In this document: in pieces, positions 45,034-53,658 of the stretch
Numbering within the stretch: the stretch's first letter is position 1
How the letters are laid out: each line of letters starts with the position of its first letter
Origin: Saccharibacillus nicotianae
GTDB taxonomy: Bacteria > Bacillota > Bacilli > Paenibacillales > Paenibacillaceae
DNA: 64,000 nt
Assembly: GCF_042681745.1 (NCBI RefSeq)
Contig: NZ_JBHUGF010000010.1
Span: forward strand, 2,480,001-2,544,000
Direction of reading: 5' to 3'
Notes under the pieces: model-generated
The model's database searches: none
What the model was told of the DNA's origin: nothing
The model's input: only the letters and a program-made list of their open reading frames with translations
Program-made: the position numbers and the translations under genes

Positions 45034-46065
45034 TTAGATACGTGAGAATTGTTTGAGGAAACGCATATCATTGCTGTAGAAATGACGAATATCATCGATA
45101 CCGTATTTCAAAATCGCTATCCGTTCTACACCGATACCGAATGCAAATCCGCTATATACTTCAGGGTCAAAACCGCCCATTTCTAACACTTTAGGATGAA
45201 CCATACCGCAACCTAATACTTCGATCCAGATACGTTCACCATTCTTTTTCACAAACGTAACGTCAACTTCTACGCTAGGCTCTGTGAACGGGAAAAAGCT
45301 TGGACGCAAACGAATTTCGGTAGACTCGCCGAACATTTCACGTGCAAATTGAAGCAATGTTCCTTTAAGATCACTCATACGAATCCCTTTATCAATCACC
45401 AATCCTTCGATTTGGAAAAATTGGAAAGAGTGAGTCGCATCGTCATCATCACGACGGTATACAGCACCCGGACAAATAACTTTTAAAGGCGCTTTTCCTT
45501 TTGCTGCTTCCATCGCACGAATCTGTACCGGAGAAGTATGCGTACGCATCAACAAATCTTCGGTTAGATAGAAGGAATCTTGCATATCGCGAGCAGGGTG
45601 ATTTTTCGGCAAATTCAATGCTTCAAAGTTATAATGATCGCTTTCCGCTTGAGGGCCTTCTGCCACGCTGTATCCCATACCTAAGAAAATATCTTCCATT
45701 TGTTCAATTACTTTGTTAATCGGATGAATACCGCCTTGTGGCAATCCACGACCTGGCAAAGTTACATCGATTTTCTCAGCCGCTAGACGCTCATTTGTCT
45801 CAGCCCGTACAAATTCTTCTTGCTTGCGATTGATTACTTCTTCAATCGCTTCACGCACTTCATTGGCAACTTGACCAACAACCGGACGTTCTTCAGCACT
45901 AAGCTTACCCATACCACGCAATACTTCGGTTAAAGCTCCTTTTTTACCAGAGTATTTAACACGTAGATCTGCTAGCTCTTTTGGTGTTGCTACTTTTTCT
46001 AATACTTCCAGTGCTTCTGATTTCAAAGCAAGCAAATGTTCTTGCATTTGGACGATTTCGCTCAT
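45034..46065 (-). CDS. pheS: Phenylalanyl-tRNA synthetase alpha subunit
   Basis: Catalytic subunit that activates phenylalanine. The 343 residues begin with a coiled-coil tRNA-binding arm (about 1-85) followed by the class II core: motif 2 in VYRRDDDDATHSFQFFQIEGL and motif 3 in GFAFGIGVERIAILKYGI. The promiscuity-linked alanine is within YSGFAFG, as in wild-type PheS. It starts an operon with pheT under a phenylalanine T-box. Confidence 0.98.
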   Translation of the reverse strand: MSEIVQMQEHLLALKSEALEVLEKVATPKELADLRVKYSGKKGALTEVLRGMGKLSAEERPVVGQVANEVREAIEEVINRKQEEFVRAETNERLAAEKIDVTLPGRGLPQGGIHPINKVIEQMEDIFLGMGYSVAEGPQAESDHYNFEALNLPKNHPARDMQDSFYLTEDLLMRTHTSPVQIRAMEAAKGKAPLKVICPGAVYRRDDDDATHSFQFFQIEGLVIDKGIRMSDLKGTLLQFAREMFGESTEIRLRPSFFPFTEPSVEVDVTFVKKNGERIWIEVLGCGMVHPKVLEMGGFDPEVYSGFAFGIGVERIAILKYGIDDIRHFYSNDMRFLKQFSRI

Positions 46066-46127
46066 CGTTGTTAAGCCCCTTTCTTCCTATCCCGCAGTGT
46101 GTGAACTTTATCAAAACAACAAAAAAA

Positions 46128-46440
46128 GGCCTTTTCTCCCCTTAAGGGACGAAAAGACCGTGGTACCACCCTTGTTAGAAATTTATAATCTGTATCTCAA
46201 CATAGAGTCTCCTCTAGATCAATCACATGTAGATTATAAGCTTCTCGCTCGAAACGACGATAACGGATCGTTACACCGGCTATTCCTAATCTATAGATCA
46301 GCTTAATGGTACAAGCTTACTTATATTTCAGAACGCTGCTCCAGAGTGAACTTCAACAGCCTGCTTCTGTAAAAATGCTCTCAATCTAATGGCATTTTCT
46401 CCCTGTCCGACAGTACTGTTTACTCTTCTCTTTCGTTGCA
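46128..46440 (-). promoter_or_regulatory. T-box riboswitch (phenylalanine) upstream of pheS
   Basis: The T-box core AAGGGTGGTACCACGG is at 46173-46158, followed by the terminator stem (46159-46128) and TTTTTTT. Stem I helices AGAG/CTCT and AACAG/CTGTT frame a loop GAAGTTCA that presents TTC (46350-46348), a Phe codon. This fits control of pheST by uncharged tRNA-Phe. The 5' boundary is approximate. Confidence 0.93.
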
Positions 46441-46529
46441 GATGTCATAGTGAAAATAGATACTCACTATTTTACAAATAACCAGCCTTCCCGTCAACGA
46501 TTGTTATGCAAAAAGAACATTCTATTTAT

Positions 46530-48539
46530 TTACGAACGAGACGAGTAGGATGCTAATTCTTTGCGTAAAGATTGGATTTCTTGCCAGATAGGGTCATTAT
46601 CGTTCTGCTCTATATTTAAATGTTCGATATCCTGTGTAGATTTAGGCAGATGCTCATGAGATCGGGATGACGAATAAGACTGCTTCTGATCGGCAAGCCC
46701 TGCTAACAATTGAGATAGACGCAATTCCAGCATCATACGTTGTTGATAACCTTCTACTCCACCTGCCTGAGCTTCTTGTTGCTGATGTGTCTGAGCCGCT
46801 TCGTACTCTTCTACAGTACCTTCAAACCATTGATACTGATGATTGCGCTCTAGTTGTAACAATCGGGTCGCTAATCGCCGAACTAACATCCGATCATGAG
46901 ACACCATAATAATCGTTCCTGCATACTGTTGTAGCGCTGACTCAATGACTTCTTGCGCAGCGATATCTAGATAGTTGGTCGGTTCGTCGAGAATTAATAC
47001 ATTTGCACCGCCAAAATATAACCGTATTAATGCAACCCGGCACTGCTCTCCCATACTTAAATGTCCTATCTGCTTATAGACATCTTCGCCGCGGAACAAA
47101 AAACAACCTAAAATCGTTTGTGCTTCAGTGCGTGTCATCGATGGCAACACAAGCAGACTATCCAGCAATGTCATCTCTAGTGGCAACCCTTCCAGTTCCT
47201 GTGAAAAGTACCCTATATTCAATGCTGGATGATGCCATAATTCACCACTAGAAGGTTGTAACTGTCCAAGTAGTAACTTGATTAGTGTCGTTTTGCCTGA
47301 CCCATTTGGCCCTGTAATCGCTATACGATCACCACGTTGTACATTCATATTAAGATGTTGAATCAGAGCATGATCTGAAAGCTCTATTGTCTGATGTTGT
47401 TGTTCTATTTTTTCTGGAGCAGAATCATATGCAAAACTTACATCATCCAAGCGAATTAAGGTATGCCCTCTAAACTCACTCGCTTCTAATTCAAAGTTCA
47501 TTTTGTCAGCAGCACGCGGTTTTTGCACACTTTCTGAATCTAATCGTTCCAGTGCTTTTTCTTTGGCATGATAGCGTGAAATATTTTTGTTCGCTTTATC
47601 TCTATAAAAGCTTTTGGTGATTTTCACTTCATTTTGTTTACCCGCCGCATGGTGAGCTTGTTCAAACCACTGCTGATAATTGCGAATCGATTCTTCTAAC
47701 GCTTTGCGCTGTTGTTCTTGCTTTTTGTACAGTGATTCTTGTGCTCGCAATTCGCGCTGTTTGTGTTCACGATAATCGCGGTATCCACCTTTATACTTGG
47801 TCATCCCTGTCGATGTCAATTCACAGACAGACGTTGCCATCCGATCTACAAATTCACGATCATGCGAGACAAATAACAATGTACCTGTATATTGTTGCAA
47901 TCGTTTTTCTAACCATTCCATCGTGTCGGTATCTAAATGATTGGTAGGTTCGTCTAAGATCAACAACTGCGTCTCACGCGTTAAGACAGAGGCTAGACGT
48001 ACTCTTGTTTTCTGACCTCCGCTTAACTGGGTATACGGTATATTCCATAGCTCTGATGTAATCCCAATTGTTGTCAGTTGCTTTTCCACTTCAATTTCCC
48101 ACAGGAATCCGTTATATTTTTCATACGTTTCTAACGTACTTCCATATTGCTCTAACACTTGATTATAGAGATCGCCTTCTTGTTCCACCGAAATATGCTG
48201 AAGTTGTTGCTCCCATTCATCTAATTGTTGGCGCAAATCCCACAATTCCGGCTTCCCTTGTCTGGCTATTTCTAACGTTGTCCAGCCTTGATGAATATGC
48301 TCAAGATCATCTTGCTGTCTCATCCAATCCCACTGTGATAATGGTAAAAAGCGTTCGATTTTACCTTCCGTACATTCAGTATCATCCATTAGCAATTGGA
48401 TCAGCGTACTTTTACCACTTCCATTTTCACCAATCAAGGCGAGACGTTCTCCTGCTTCTATTTGTAGATTCACTTGTTTAAAAATTTGTTGACCGTTCCA
48501 CTCTTTTGCCAGATTGCTTACTTTTACGATGGTTGTCAT
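46530..48539 (-). CDS. ABC-F ATPase, candidate ribosome-protection protein
   Basis: A 669-residue soluble protein with two ABC cassettes and no membrane helices. Cassette 1: Walker A IGENGSGKST, signature LSGGQ, Walker B LLILDEPTNHLD. Cassette 2: GPNGSGKTT, SMGEQ and LILDEPTNYLD. A long basic linker (about residues 245-345, RALEESIRNYQQWFEQAHHAAGKQ) follows cassette 1, the region that enters the ribosome in ABC-F factors. The C-terminal extension (about 600-669) is polar. An attenuator leader with a short ORF lies upstream, a hallmark of antibiotic-resistance ABC-F genes such as vmlR and the vga and msr genes. Drug specificity cannot be inferred; housekeeping ABC-F remains possible. Confidence 0.87.
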   Translation of the reverse strand: MTTIVKVSNLAKEWNGQQIFKQVNLQIEAGERLALIGENGSGKSTLIQLLMDDTECTEGKIERFLPLSQWDWMRQQDDLEHIHQGWTTLEIARQGKPELWDLRQQLDEWEQQLQHISVEQEGDLYNQVLEQYGSTLETYEKYNGFLWEIEVEKQLTTIGITSELWNIPYTQLSGGQKTRVRLASVLTRETQLLILDEPTNHLDTDTMEWLEKRLQQYTGTLLFVSHDREFVDRMATSVCELTSTGMTKYKGGYRDYREHKQRELRAQESLYKKQEQQRKALEESIRNYQQWFEQAHHAAGKQNEVKITKSFYRDKANKNISRYHAKEKALERLDSESVQKPRAADKMNFELEASEFRGHTLIRLDDVSFAYDSAPEKIEQQHQTIELSDHALIQHLNMNVQRGDRIAITGPNGSGKTTLIKLLLGQLQPSSGELWHHPALNIGYFSQELEGLPLEMTLLDSLLVLPSMTRTEAQTILGCFLFRGEDVYKQIGHLSMGEQCRVALIRLYFGGANVLILDEPTNYLDIAAQEVIESALQQYAGTIIMVSHDRMLVRRLATRLLQLERNHQYQWFEGTVEEYEAAQTHQQQEAQAGGVEGYQQRMMLELRLSQLLAGLADQKQSYSSSRSHEHLPKSTQDIEHLNIEQNDNDPIWQEIQSLRKELASYSSRS

Positions 48540-48570
48540 TGAACATCATCCTCTCTGAAATCATAAAAAA

Positions 48571-48596
48571 ACCGCCAGAGCAGATGCTCTCGCGGT
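48571..48596 (-). terminator. Attenuator hairpin before the ABC-F start codon
   Basis: A 10-bp stem with one mismatch and a 4-nt loop is followed by TTTTTT, ending about 30 bp before the ABC-F start codon. Its position inside the leader marks it as an attenuator and not an operon end. Confidence 0.85.
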
Positions 48597-48719
48597 TAAT
48601 CATGCGAACGTCAGATTCATAATCATCCATATGTAAAATAAGCAAAAGGATATAAGTATACAGTGCTTCTACTTTTAGATTAGTGATATCTGTTGTTGAC
48701 ATAAGACATCGTTAACCAC
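48592..48719 (-). promoter_or_regulatory. Antiterminator pairing in the ABC-F leader
   Basis: GTGGTTAA (48719-48712) can form 8 bp with TTAACCGC (48599-48592), which includes the 5' arm of the attenuator. The two structures exclude each other, as in attenuation control. Confidence 0.6.
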
Positions 48720-48742
48720 AAAAGTAAAAACAATTTATTCAT
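48680..48742 (-). CDS. Putative leader peptide of the ABC-F gene
   Basis: A 20-codon frame, MNKLFLLLWLTMSYVNNRYH, begins a few bases after an extended -10 (TGT TATAAT, 48759-48754) and covers the antiterminator arm. No Shine-Dalgarno is apparent, so it might be leaderless, or the true promoter lies further upstream. Stalling of drug-bound ribosomes early in this frame would leave the antiterminator free. This is inference. Confidence 0.4.
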   Translation of the reverse strand: MNKLFLLLWLTMSYVNNRYH

Positions 48743-48759
48743 CCTGAACTGTGATTATA

Positions 48760-49049
48760 ACAGTTTCCTATTGCTATCCATGGACATACGTCTCCCGTTT
48801 GCATCAGCCGCTTGAGCTGTCTGCCTGCTTTATCATGTGCAGTTCGTAGGGAAATTCGTATGTTTACTTCATTGGACAATAGGACCCTCTCATTTCTTCA
48901 GAATGGTCAGCTTGAAAAACGCAAACTATATCATTACCGCTGACAACGACAGTATAACAAAAGTTTAGCGAAAAGCCAAATGTTACAATCATCATTATAC
49001 TTATATATGTGAAACTATATTTTAGAAACAAGATGAATATAACAAAAAA
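48760..49049. other. Intergenic spacer between the ABC-F leader and tRNA operon
   Basis: No convincing gene, structured RNA or repeat was recognised in this stretch beyond the promoter and terminator signals at its ends. Confidence 0.4.
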
Positions 49050-49071
49050 AGCCTTCGCTTTCGCAAAGACT
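49050..49071 (-). terminator. Terminator of the tRNA operon
   Basis: A 9-bp stem closed by a GAAA tetraloop is followed by a run of seven T on the minus strand, 20 bp after tRNA-Gly. Confidence 0.88.
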
Positions 49072-49090
49072 TTCTCTTGGTATTTCAGTA

Positions 49091-49161
49091 AGCGGGTGAT
49101 GGGAATCGAACCCACGCTATCAGCTTGGAAGGCTGAAGTTCTACCATTGAACTACACCCGC
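49091..49161 (-). tRNA. tRNA-Gly (anticodon TCC)
   Basis: Cloverleaf of 71 nt: acceptor GCGGGTG/CACCCGC, D arm with TTCAATGGTAGAA, anticodon loop CTTCCAA and T arm GTGGG-TTCGATT-CCCAT. The 3' CCA is not encoded. Confidence 0.97.
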
Positions 49162-49170
49162 ATAAATGGA

Positions 49171-49247
49171 TGGTCGGGATGACACGATTTGAACATGCGA
49201 CCCCCTGGTCCCAAACCAGGTGCTCTACCAAGCTGAGCTACATCCCG
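49171..49247 (-). tRNA. tRNA-Pro (anticodon TGG)
   Basis: Cloverleaf of 77 nt including an encoded CCA: acceptor CGGGATG/CATCCCG, D arm GCTCAGCTTGGTAGAGC, anticodon stem CCTGG/CCAGG with loop TTTGGGA, and T arm with GTTCAAATC. It lies 9 bp before tRNA-Gly in the same transcript. Confidence 0.97.
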
Positions 49248-49292
49248 AGGTCACGTTTGGAAAGTCATTAGGCTTTCTTAACGACAAGATAT

Positions 49293-49321
49293 AATATACC
49301 ATATTCAAATTTATCTTGCAA
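49293..49321 (-). promoter_or_regulatory. Promoter of the tRNA-Pro/tRNA-Gly operon
   Basis: TTGCAA (49321-49316), a 17-bp spacer and an extended -10, TGG TATATT (-10 at 49298-49293), lie about 45 bp before tRNA-Pro on the minus strand. Confidence 0.75.
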
Positions 49322-49408
49322 CTTCTTTTATTTGTGTATCATTTTAGATAGATTTACGTATATAAAAAGTATAGTATACCTTTTATCAATCAGACAGGAG
49401 TGATACAA

Positions 49409-49732
49409 ATGATTATCGTAACGACTGAAAATATTCCGGGTTACCGGGTAACTAACGTTCTTGGCTCGACTTTTGGTGTGGTTGTACGTGCACGCGGAAT
49501 AGGTGGCGATATTATGGCTTCTTTTAAAGGATTAGTCGGTGGTGAAGTCAAGCAATATACTCAAATGATCGAAGATGGTCGCCGTCAGGCTTTGGATCGT
49601 ATGGTGGAAAGTGCTCATACTATGGGCGGCAATGCTGTAGTCATGATGCGATTTGATAGCGGAGATATCGGTAATAGTATGAGTGAAATTGTTGCTTATG
49701 GTACAGTAGTGACCATTGAACCGATCGCATGA
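49409..49732 (+). CDS. YbjQ/UPF0145-family protein
   Basis: A 107-residue protein of the YbjQ (DUF74) family, recognised by IPGYRVTNVLGSTFGVVVRARGIGGDI, the helix QALDRMVESAHTMGGNAVVMMRFD and the ending AYGTVVTIEP. Family members form pentamers of unknown role. The longest frame uses a GTG at 49400, but GGAG 8 nt before the ATG at 49409 sets the start. Its stop overlaps the next start (ATGA), so the two genes are coupled. Confidence 0.9.
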   Translation: MIIVTTENIPGYRVTNVLGSTFGVVVRARGIGGDIMASFKGLVGGEVKQYTQMIEDGRRQALDRMVESAHTMGGNAVVMMRFDSGDIGNSMSEIVAYGTVVTIEPIA

Positions 49733-49989
49733 GTTTTTTCAATATGGGCGCTATCTATTTTGCGTTACAAATTGGTGGGTTCCTTGCGCTACTTTTAATA
49801 AGCTGGTACTTTTTTGATAAACGATACAAAGGAAAACGACGATCTTCCGAACAACAAAACGATATACTCAAACATTCCCACCCTACTTCTGAAGTGTTTG
49901 TTGATCCTGCTGATGGCAAAACATACCGAGTCTATTATGATGAACAAACAGGTACACGTTCGTATGTTGAAGAATATTCTCAATCTTAA
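49729..49989 (+). CDS. Small single-pass membrane protein, unknown function
   Basis: An 86-residue protein with one membrane helix (about 8-28, YFALQIGGFLALLLISWYFF), a basic stop-transfer segment (KRYKGKRR) and a polar cytoplasmic tail with DPADGKTYRVYYDEQTG. It overlaps the YbjQ gene by ATGA. I do not recognise the family; coupling suggests a joint role. Confidence 0.78.
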   Translation: MSFFNMGAIYFALQIGGFLALLLISWYFFDKRYKGKRRSSEQQNDILKHSHPTSEVFVDPADGKTYRVYYDEQTGTRSYVEEYSQS

Positions 49990-50016
49990 TAGATATTTAC
50001 TTAGAACATCATAAAC

Positions 50017-50058
50017 AAAAAGAGCAATCTCCAGTTGTTAAGGAAGATTGCTCTTTTT
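50017..50058. terminator. Bidirectional terminator
   Basis: A perfect 14-bp stem (AAAAAGAGCAATCT and complement), with T runs on both strands, separates the small membrane-protein gene from the convergent aldolase gene. Confidence 0.92.
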
Positions 50059-50087
50059 ATTTATGGATTATGCACGTTTAGCTAATT

Positions 50088-51059
50088 CTATTTAGTTCCT
50101 TTAGAAGAATCAAAGCTTACTTCTGGAGTCGTCAACTTATCGTAGAAATCAACAGAATTATCTTTGTCATCTGAAGCACGAAGTGCCATTGCAGAACGTG
50201 GATGCTCATCCAATGATCCTGTGATCATATAAGGAATGATATAACCCCACTCTTCTTTTTCACGCAAAGGAATCATATGTTTGTCGATGATTTCTAATAC
50301 TGGACGCAATGTGTATTTTGTATTTTTCAAATGAGTTACTAACAACTCAGTTGGACAGTTACCTGCTGCACGTCCCATACCGTATACCGAAGCATCCAGT
50401 AATTCAACACCATGCTCTGCTGCTACAAGCGTGTTAGAGAACGCCATTTGCATATTGTTATGGGTATGTACACCCAGACGTTTGTTAGGCAAGTTTGTTT
50501 TGAATTTATCCACCAAATAAAGCATGTCTTTGTAATCTAGACTACCGTAGCTATCTACAATATACACAACATCGACAACACTTTCGTTGATCAATTCAAA
50601 CGCTTCTAGCAATTCATTTTCCATCACATTAGACAATGCCATAATATTGATCGTTGTCTCATATCCGCGATCATGGAAGGTTTGCACCAATTGAAGCGCT
50701 TTGTCGACATCTTTGATATAACAAGCGACACGAATCAGATCTAACATACTTTCTTCACGAGGCAAAATATCTTCTTCGGCAACACGACCGATATCGACAA
50801 GTGCAGACAATTTAGTCGTTCCTTTTTGAGGAATAACTGTACGCAAGAAATCGTCATCTAGAAAACGCCACGGGCCTGCTGCTTCTGCACCTTTAAGTAA
50901 TTTTGGAGAGTTTTTGTAACCAATCTCCATATATTCTATACCTGCTTCGTTCAGACCTTTATACAAATCTTGTACAAATTCTACGCTGAAATCCCAGTTG
51001 TTCACTAGACCTCCATCACGAATCGTACAGTCTACAATTTTGCTTGGATTAAGTTTCAT
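50088..51059 (-). CDS. HMGL-like aldolase-domain protein
   Basis: A 323-residue TIM-barrel enzyme of the HMG-CoA lyase / 4-hydroxy-2-oxovalerate aldolase / isopropylmalate synthase superfamily. Seen are the catalytic start IVDCTIRDGGLVNNWDF, the metal-binding HTHNN (GVHTHNNMQMAFSN) and GMGRAAGNCPTELL. No regulatory LeuA domain or DmpG communication domain follows. The 2-oxoacid or acyl substrate is unknown, and neighbours give no hint. Confidence 0.82.
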   Translation of the reverse strand: MKLNPSKIVDCTIRDGGLVNNWDFSVEFVQDLYKGLNEAGIEYMEIGYKNSPKLLKGAEAAGPWRFLDDDFLRTVIPQKGTTKLSALVDIGRVAEEDILPREESMLDLIRVACYIKDVDKALQLVQTFHDRGYETTINIMALSNVMENELLEAFELINESVVDVVYIVDSYGSLDYKDMLYLVDKFKTNLPNKRLGVHTHNNMQMAFSNTLVAAEHGVELLDASVYGMGRAAGNCPTELLVTHLKNTKYTLRPVLEIIDKHMIPLREKEEWGYIIPYMITGSLDEHPRSAMALRASDDKDNSVDFYDKLTTPEVSFDSSKGTK

Positions 51060-51172
51060 TGTTAATCTCCTTTCAGCCGTTTCATTCTCTCCATGATACT
51101 GTAAGCATCCTTTAAAAGTAAAGAATTTTCTAACACGCTTTAAAGCTTCACATGAATAAATTCATGAAATAT

Positions 51173-52507
51173 TCAATCTTTTTTCTCCCAATCTTTCAGT
51201 TCTTCAGTATCTACAGACTTGGCACCATACCGAATCTGATTGTACCAGTCTATTAAGATGTAGATACGTTGTTCAGAAGAGGCTGGAGATTCCTTTGGAT
51301 TCAAGTGAACGATTTTGCGTCCAAGTGTATTTGGTGTATCTCCCTTATGCTGATCCAGACCACGCTTTATCCCTCGCTGAATCAATCGTTCATAATGATA
51401 ACGCACCCGTTCAGCAGGATCATCCGGTACTTTTTTGTTATAACGCTTTCCTAACGTTGAAGATGTGGGACGAATCTTTTCGATCTGATCGATATAGCCA
51501 GAAGATTGCTCTTGCAAAGGTACAACAATCTCACTTTCGATCCCGAGAATACGCAATAACCAGCGCCAGAGCGGTGGGCCATATTTGCGAAGCAGACGGT
51601 ATAGAAACAGTCCTACACCAAATACAAAAGCCGCTAAAGCAGCAATCATAATAATCTGAGCGATTCGCTCAATCCAAGCCGGATTCAAAATAGAAGGGCT
51701 TTGCTCTGGTAACTCTATTGGTGGTAACAATGGGGGCGGTGTGATAGGTTCAATCATTTGATTAGGCACTGTGACTTCATTATTTTGAAAAAGAGATACG
51801 ATCTTCTGCCATAACCAGCTTAATATCATAGATAATTGTGTACTACCACCGATAACCGCAATCAATCCAATCAAAATCCATGTCCAACGCCGACTTCGAC
51901 GAATCACCAATTGGAGAGCAGCCAGAGGGAACCCATCTTCCCAGACGGAATAGCTAATCTGACGGGAACCACATCGCATTAGAATCGCAAACAAATGAAT
52001 CATACCTGCCATATAAATCGCAAAATGTGCAGAGGATAGATCGCCTTCTGAACCTGTAATCACATAAAAAATCCATGCTACTATCAGCAAAATCAATTGC
52101 AATGTCAGTGGAAATAATTGATCCCAATCCCCCATTACCAGCATATTACCGCGAAATAGTCCGATAATAATGATACATAGACTGGCTATCCAGATCGATG
52201 ATAAGCCCACCTGTTGCACCATCATCCAAAATACACATGCTGCTATTACAATCCATACTATAGACCAGCTTACCGTTTTCCATTTTACAGAATAAGGTCT
52301 ACTAGCGATACGTAGTGTAATCCCAAGACCGCCTGCACATAGAAGCCATAATGCCCATAATACAGGTTGATCTGTATGAAATAGATAAGCATCTAACAGA
52401 ACGATAATCGGAAAGCATGCCGCTACTTCTGCCAGCATATAAGCAAGTGGTTGCCAGTGATTAGAGATCGGATAATTTGCTAGTCCTGAACGATCTTTGG
52501 TTGTCAT
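51173..52507 (-). CDS. Multi-spanning membrane protein with C-terminal DUF4129-like domain
   Basis: A 444-residue protein with about eight hydrophobic helices in the first 310 residues. A Pro-rich external segment (IEPITPPPLLPPIELPEQSP) lies before the last helix, and the cytoplasmic tail resembles DUF4129 (VRYHYERLIQRGIKRGLDQHKGDTP). It occupies the place of the transglutaminase-like gene (yebA) downstream of moxR and DUF58 in Bacillus, but the Cys-His-Asp transglutaminase core is not evident. It overlaps the DUF58 gene by 4 bp (ATGA). Function unknown. Confidence 0.75.
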   Translation of the reverse strand: MTTKDRSGLANYPISNHWQPLAYMLAEVAACFPIIVLLDAYLFHTDQPVLWALWLLCAGGLGITLRIASRPYSVKWKTVSWSIVWIVIAACVFWMMVQQVGLSSIWIASLCIIIIGLFRGNMLVMGDWDQLFPLTLQLILLIVAWIFYVITGSEGDLSSAHFAIYMAGMIHLFAILMRCGSRQISYSVWEDGFPLAALQLVIRRSRRWTWILIGLIAVIGGSTQLSMILSWLWQKIVSLFQNNEVTVPNQMIEPITPPPLLPPIELPEQSPSILNPAWIERIAQIIMIAALAAFVFGVGLFLYRLLRKYGPPLWRWLLRILGIESEIVVPLQEQSSGYIDQIEKIRPTSSTLGKRYNKKVPDDPAERVRYHYERLIQRGIKRGLDQHKGDTPNTLGRKIVHLNPKESPASSEQRIYILIDWYNQIRYGAKSVDTEELKDWEKKD

Positions 52508-53658
52508 ACGCTCACCTTCTTGCTTGGTTGGTGATCTTGCATTGTCTGATATAGATTAGACTTCTTCAACTGCTCGATACCGGGTACATGCAAAATGCTA
52601 ACAGTAGAACCAGACTGTTCCAAATTCGTGATAGCTTGCTTGATCGGTTCGGATACATGTGGAGTCACGATTAAAATATCCATGTTATTGGGCTGTCCTT
52701 GTTGCGGAACAAATGATTGTAAAAATTCATGAAAAGGCAGTCTACTTTTTAATTGTACTTCTGCCATACATTGAAGCAATGCAGATAATTGTTCACTGCC
52801 ATAAGCAGGTAAAATCCGAGCATCTTGCTCATCTTCTGTTGCTATAATCGCATTGTGTCCAAAGCCTGCTTTCATCCCTTTGCCAATCAGATCTGCTGCA
52901 ATCGTTGCGCAATAACTCAGACCACATTCCGCCACAATCGGCTCGGTGACGACCCGCCACATCTGTTCACTAATTTCAATATTAAGTAGAATCATTACGT
53001 CTGGATCCGCGCTATACCCTTGACGATACACTTGTAATTGACCTGTGCGCGCTGTTGCTTTCCAGTGAATCTGATTCATCGGATCACCTGAACCATATTC
53101 TCGTACACCTGTAATCAAAAAAGGATCTTCATTGGTCCAACGTCTAACTTCAACTTCTCCTTGCCAGCTTCGATAGGCTTCTGGCATATCGTCTATCAAC
53201 GTATAAGCCGGATAGACAGTCATCGTAGATTCAATCCGAAGTGGTCGATTGGCACGTGCCAATCCAAATACATCCCCTGCACTCATCAAAGCACTATCCA
53301 TATGGAAAACACCACGTTGTCGACAAATAATCTGATGCGTGCGTGTAATACGTGTGAGCGCAGACAAACTGAATAGACTGGTATGGTTCTGATACAACGT
53401 TCCTTCACTGATCGCTGTCTCTGCTTGATGACCGAATTGGAACCCTGCTGGTAAAATAGATTCTAATCGTAACCACGGTACAGGAATACGGCGCTTATTC
53501 TGAATAATCTCGATCATTTCAATAGTATCGCCAACATGACAGGAAGTTCGAGATAATTTGCGATCATAATCAATCTGCCGAAGAGATCGTCTGCCTAACA
53601 CTAGAGCTTGAAGTAATACAACAACTCCAGCAATCAGAAGTAGCCAGAAAAACTCCAT
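52504..53658 (-). CDS. DUF58 (von Willebrand A-like) membrane protein
   Basis: A 384-residue protein with an N-terminal hydrophobic segment (1-20) and the DUF58 signature RRWTNEDPFLITGVREYGSGDPMNQIHWKATARTGQLQVY (about 170-210). A vWA-like fold with VMILLNIE then follows. DUF58 proteins accompany MoxR AAA+ ATPases and are thought to be their substrates or adaptors. It lies between moxR and the DUF4129 gene with no gap to the former (stop adjacent to start). Confidence 0.88.
   Translation of the reverse strand: MEFFWLLLIAGVVVLLQALVLGRRSLRQIDYDRKLSRTSCHVGDTIEMIEIIQNKRRIPVPWLRLESILPAGFQFGHQAETAISEGTLYQNHTSLFSLSALTRITRTHQIICRQRGVFHMDSALMSAGDVFGLARANRPLRIESTMTVYPAYTLIDDMPEAYRSWQGEVEVRRWTNEDPFLITGVREYGSGDPMNQIHWKATARTGQLQVYRQGYSADPDVMILLNIEISEQMWRVVTEPIVAECGLSYCATIAADLIGKGMKAGFGHNAIIATEDEQDARILPAYGSEQLSALLQCMAEVQLKSRLPFHEFLQSFVPQQGQPNNMDILIVTPHVSEPIKQAITNLEQSGSTVSILHVPGIEQLKKSNLYQTMQDHQPSKKVSV

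Noticed and set aside
48478..48702. A 74-codon frame running through the ABC-F attenuator into the ABC-F gene
   Set aside because: It overlaps the terminator hairpin and the ABC-F start in another frame, lacks a ribosome site and looks like chance; the 20-codon frame nearer the promoter is the better leader candidate.
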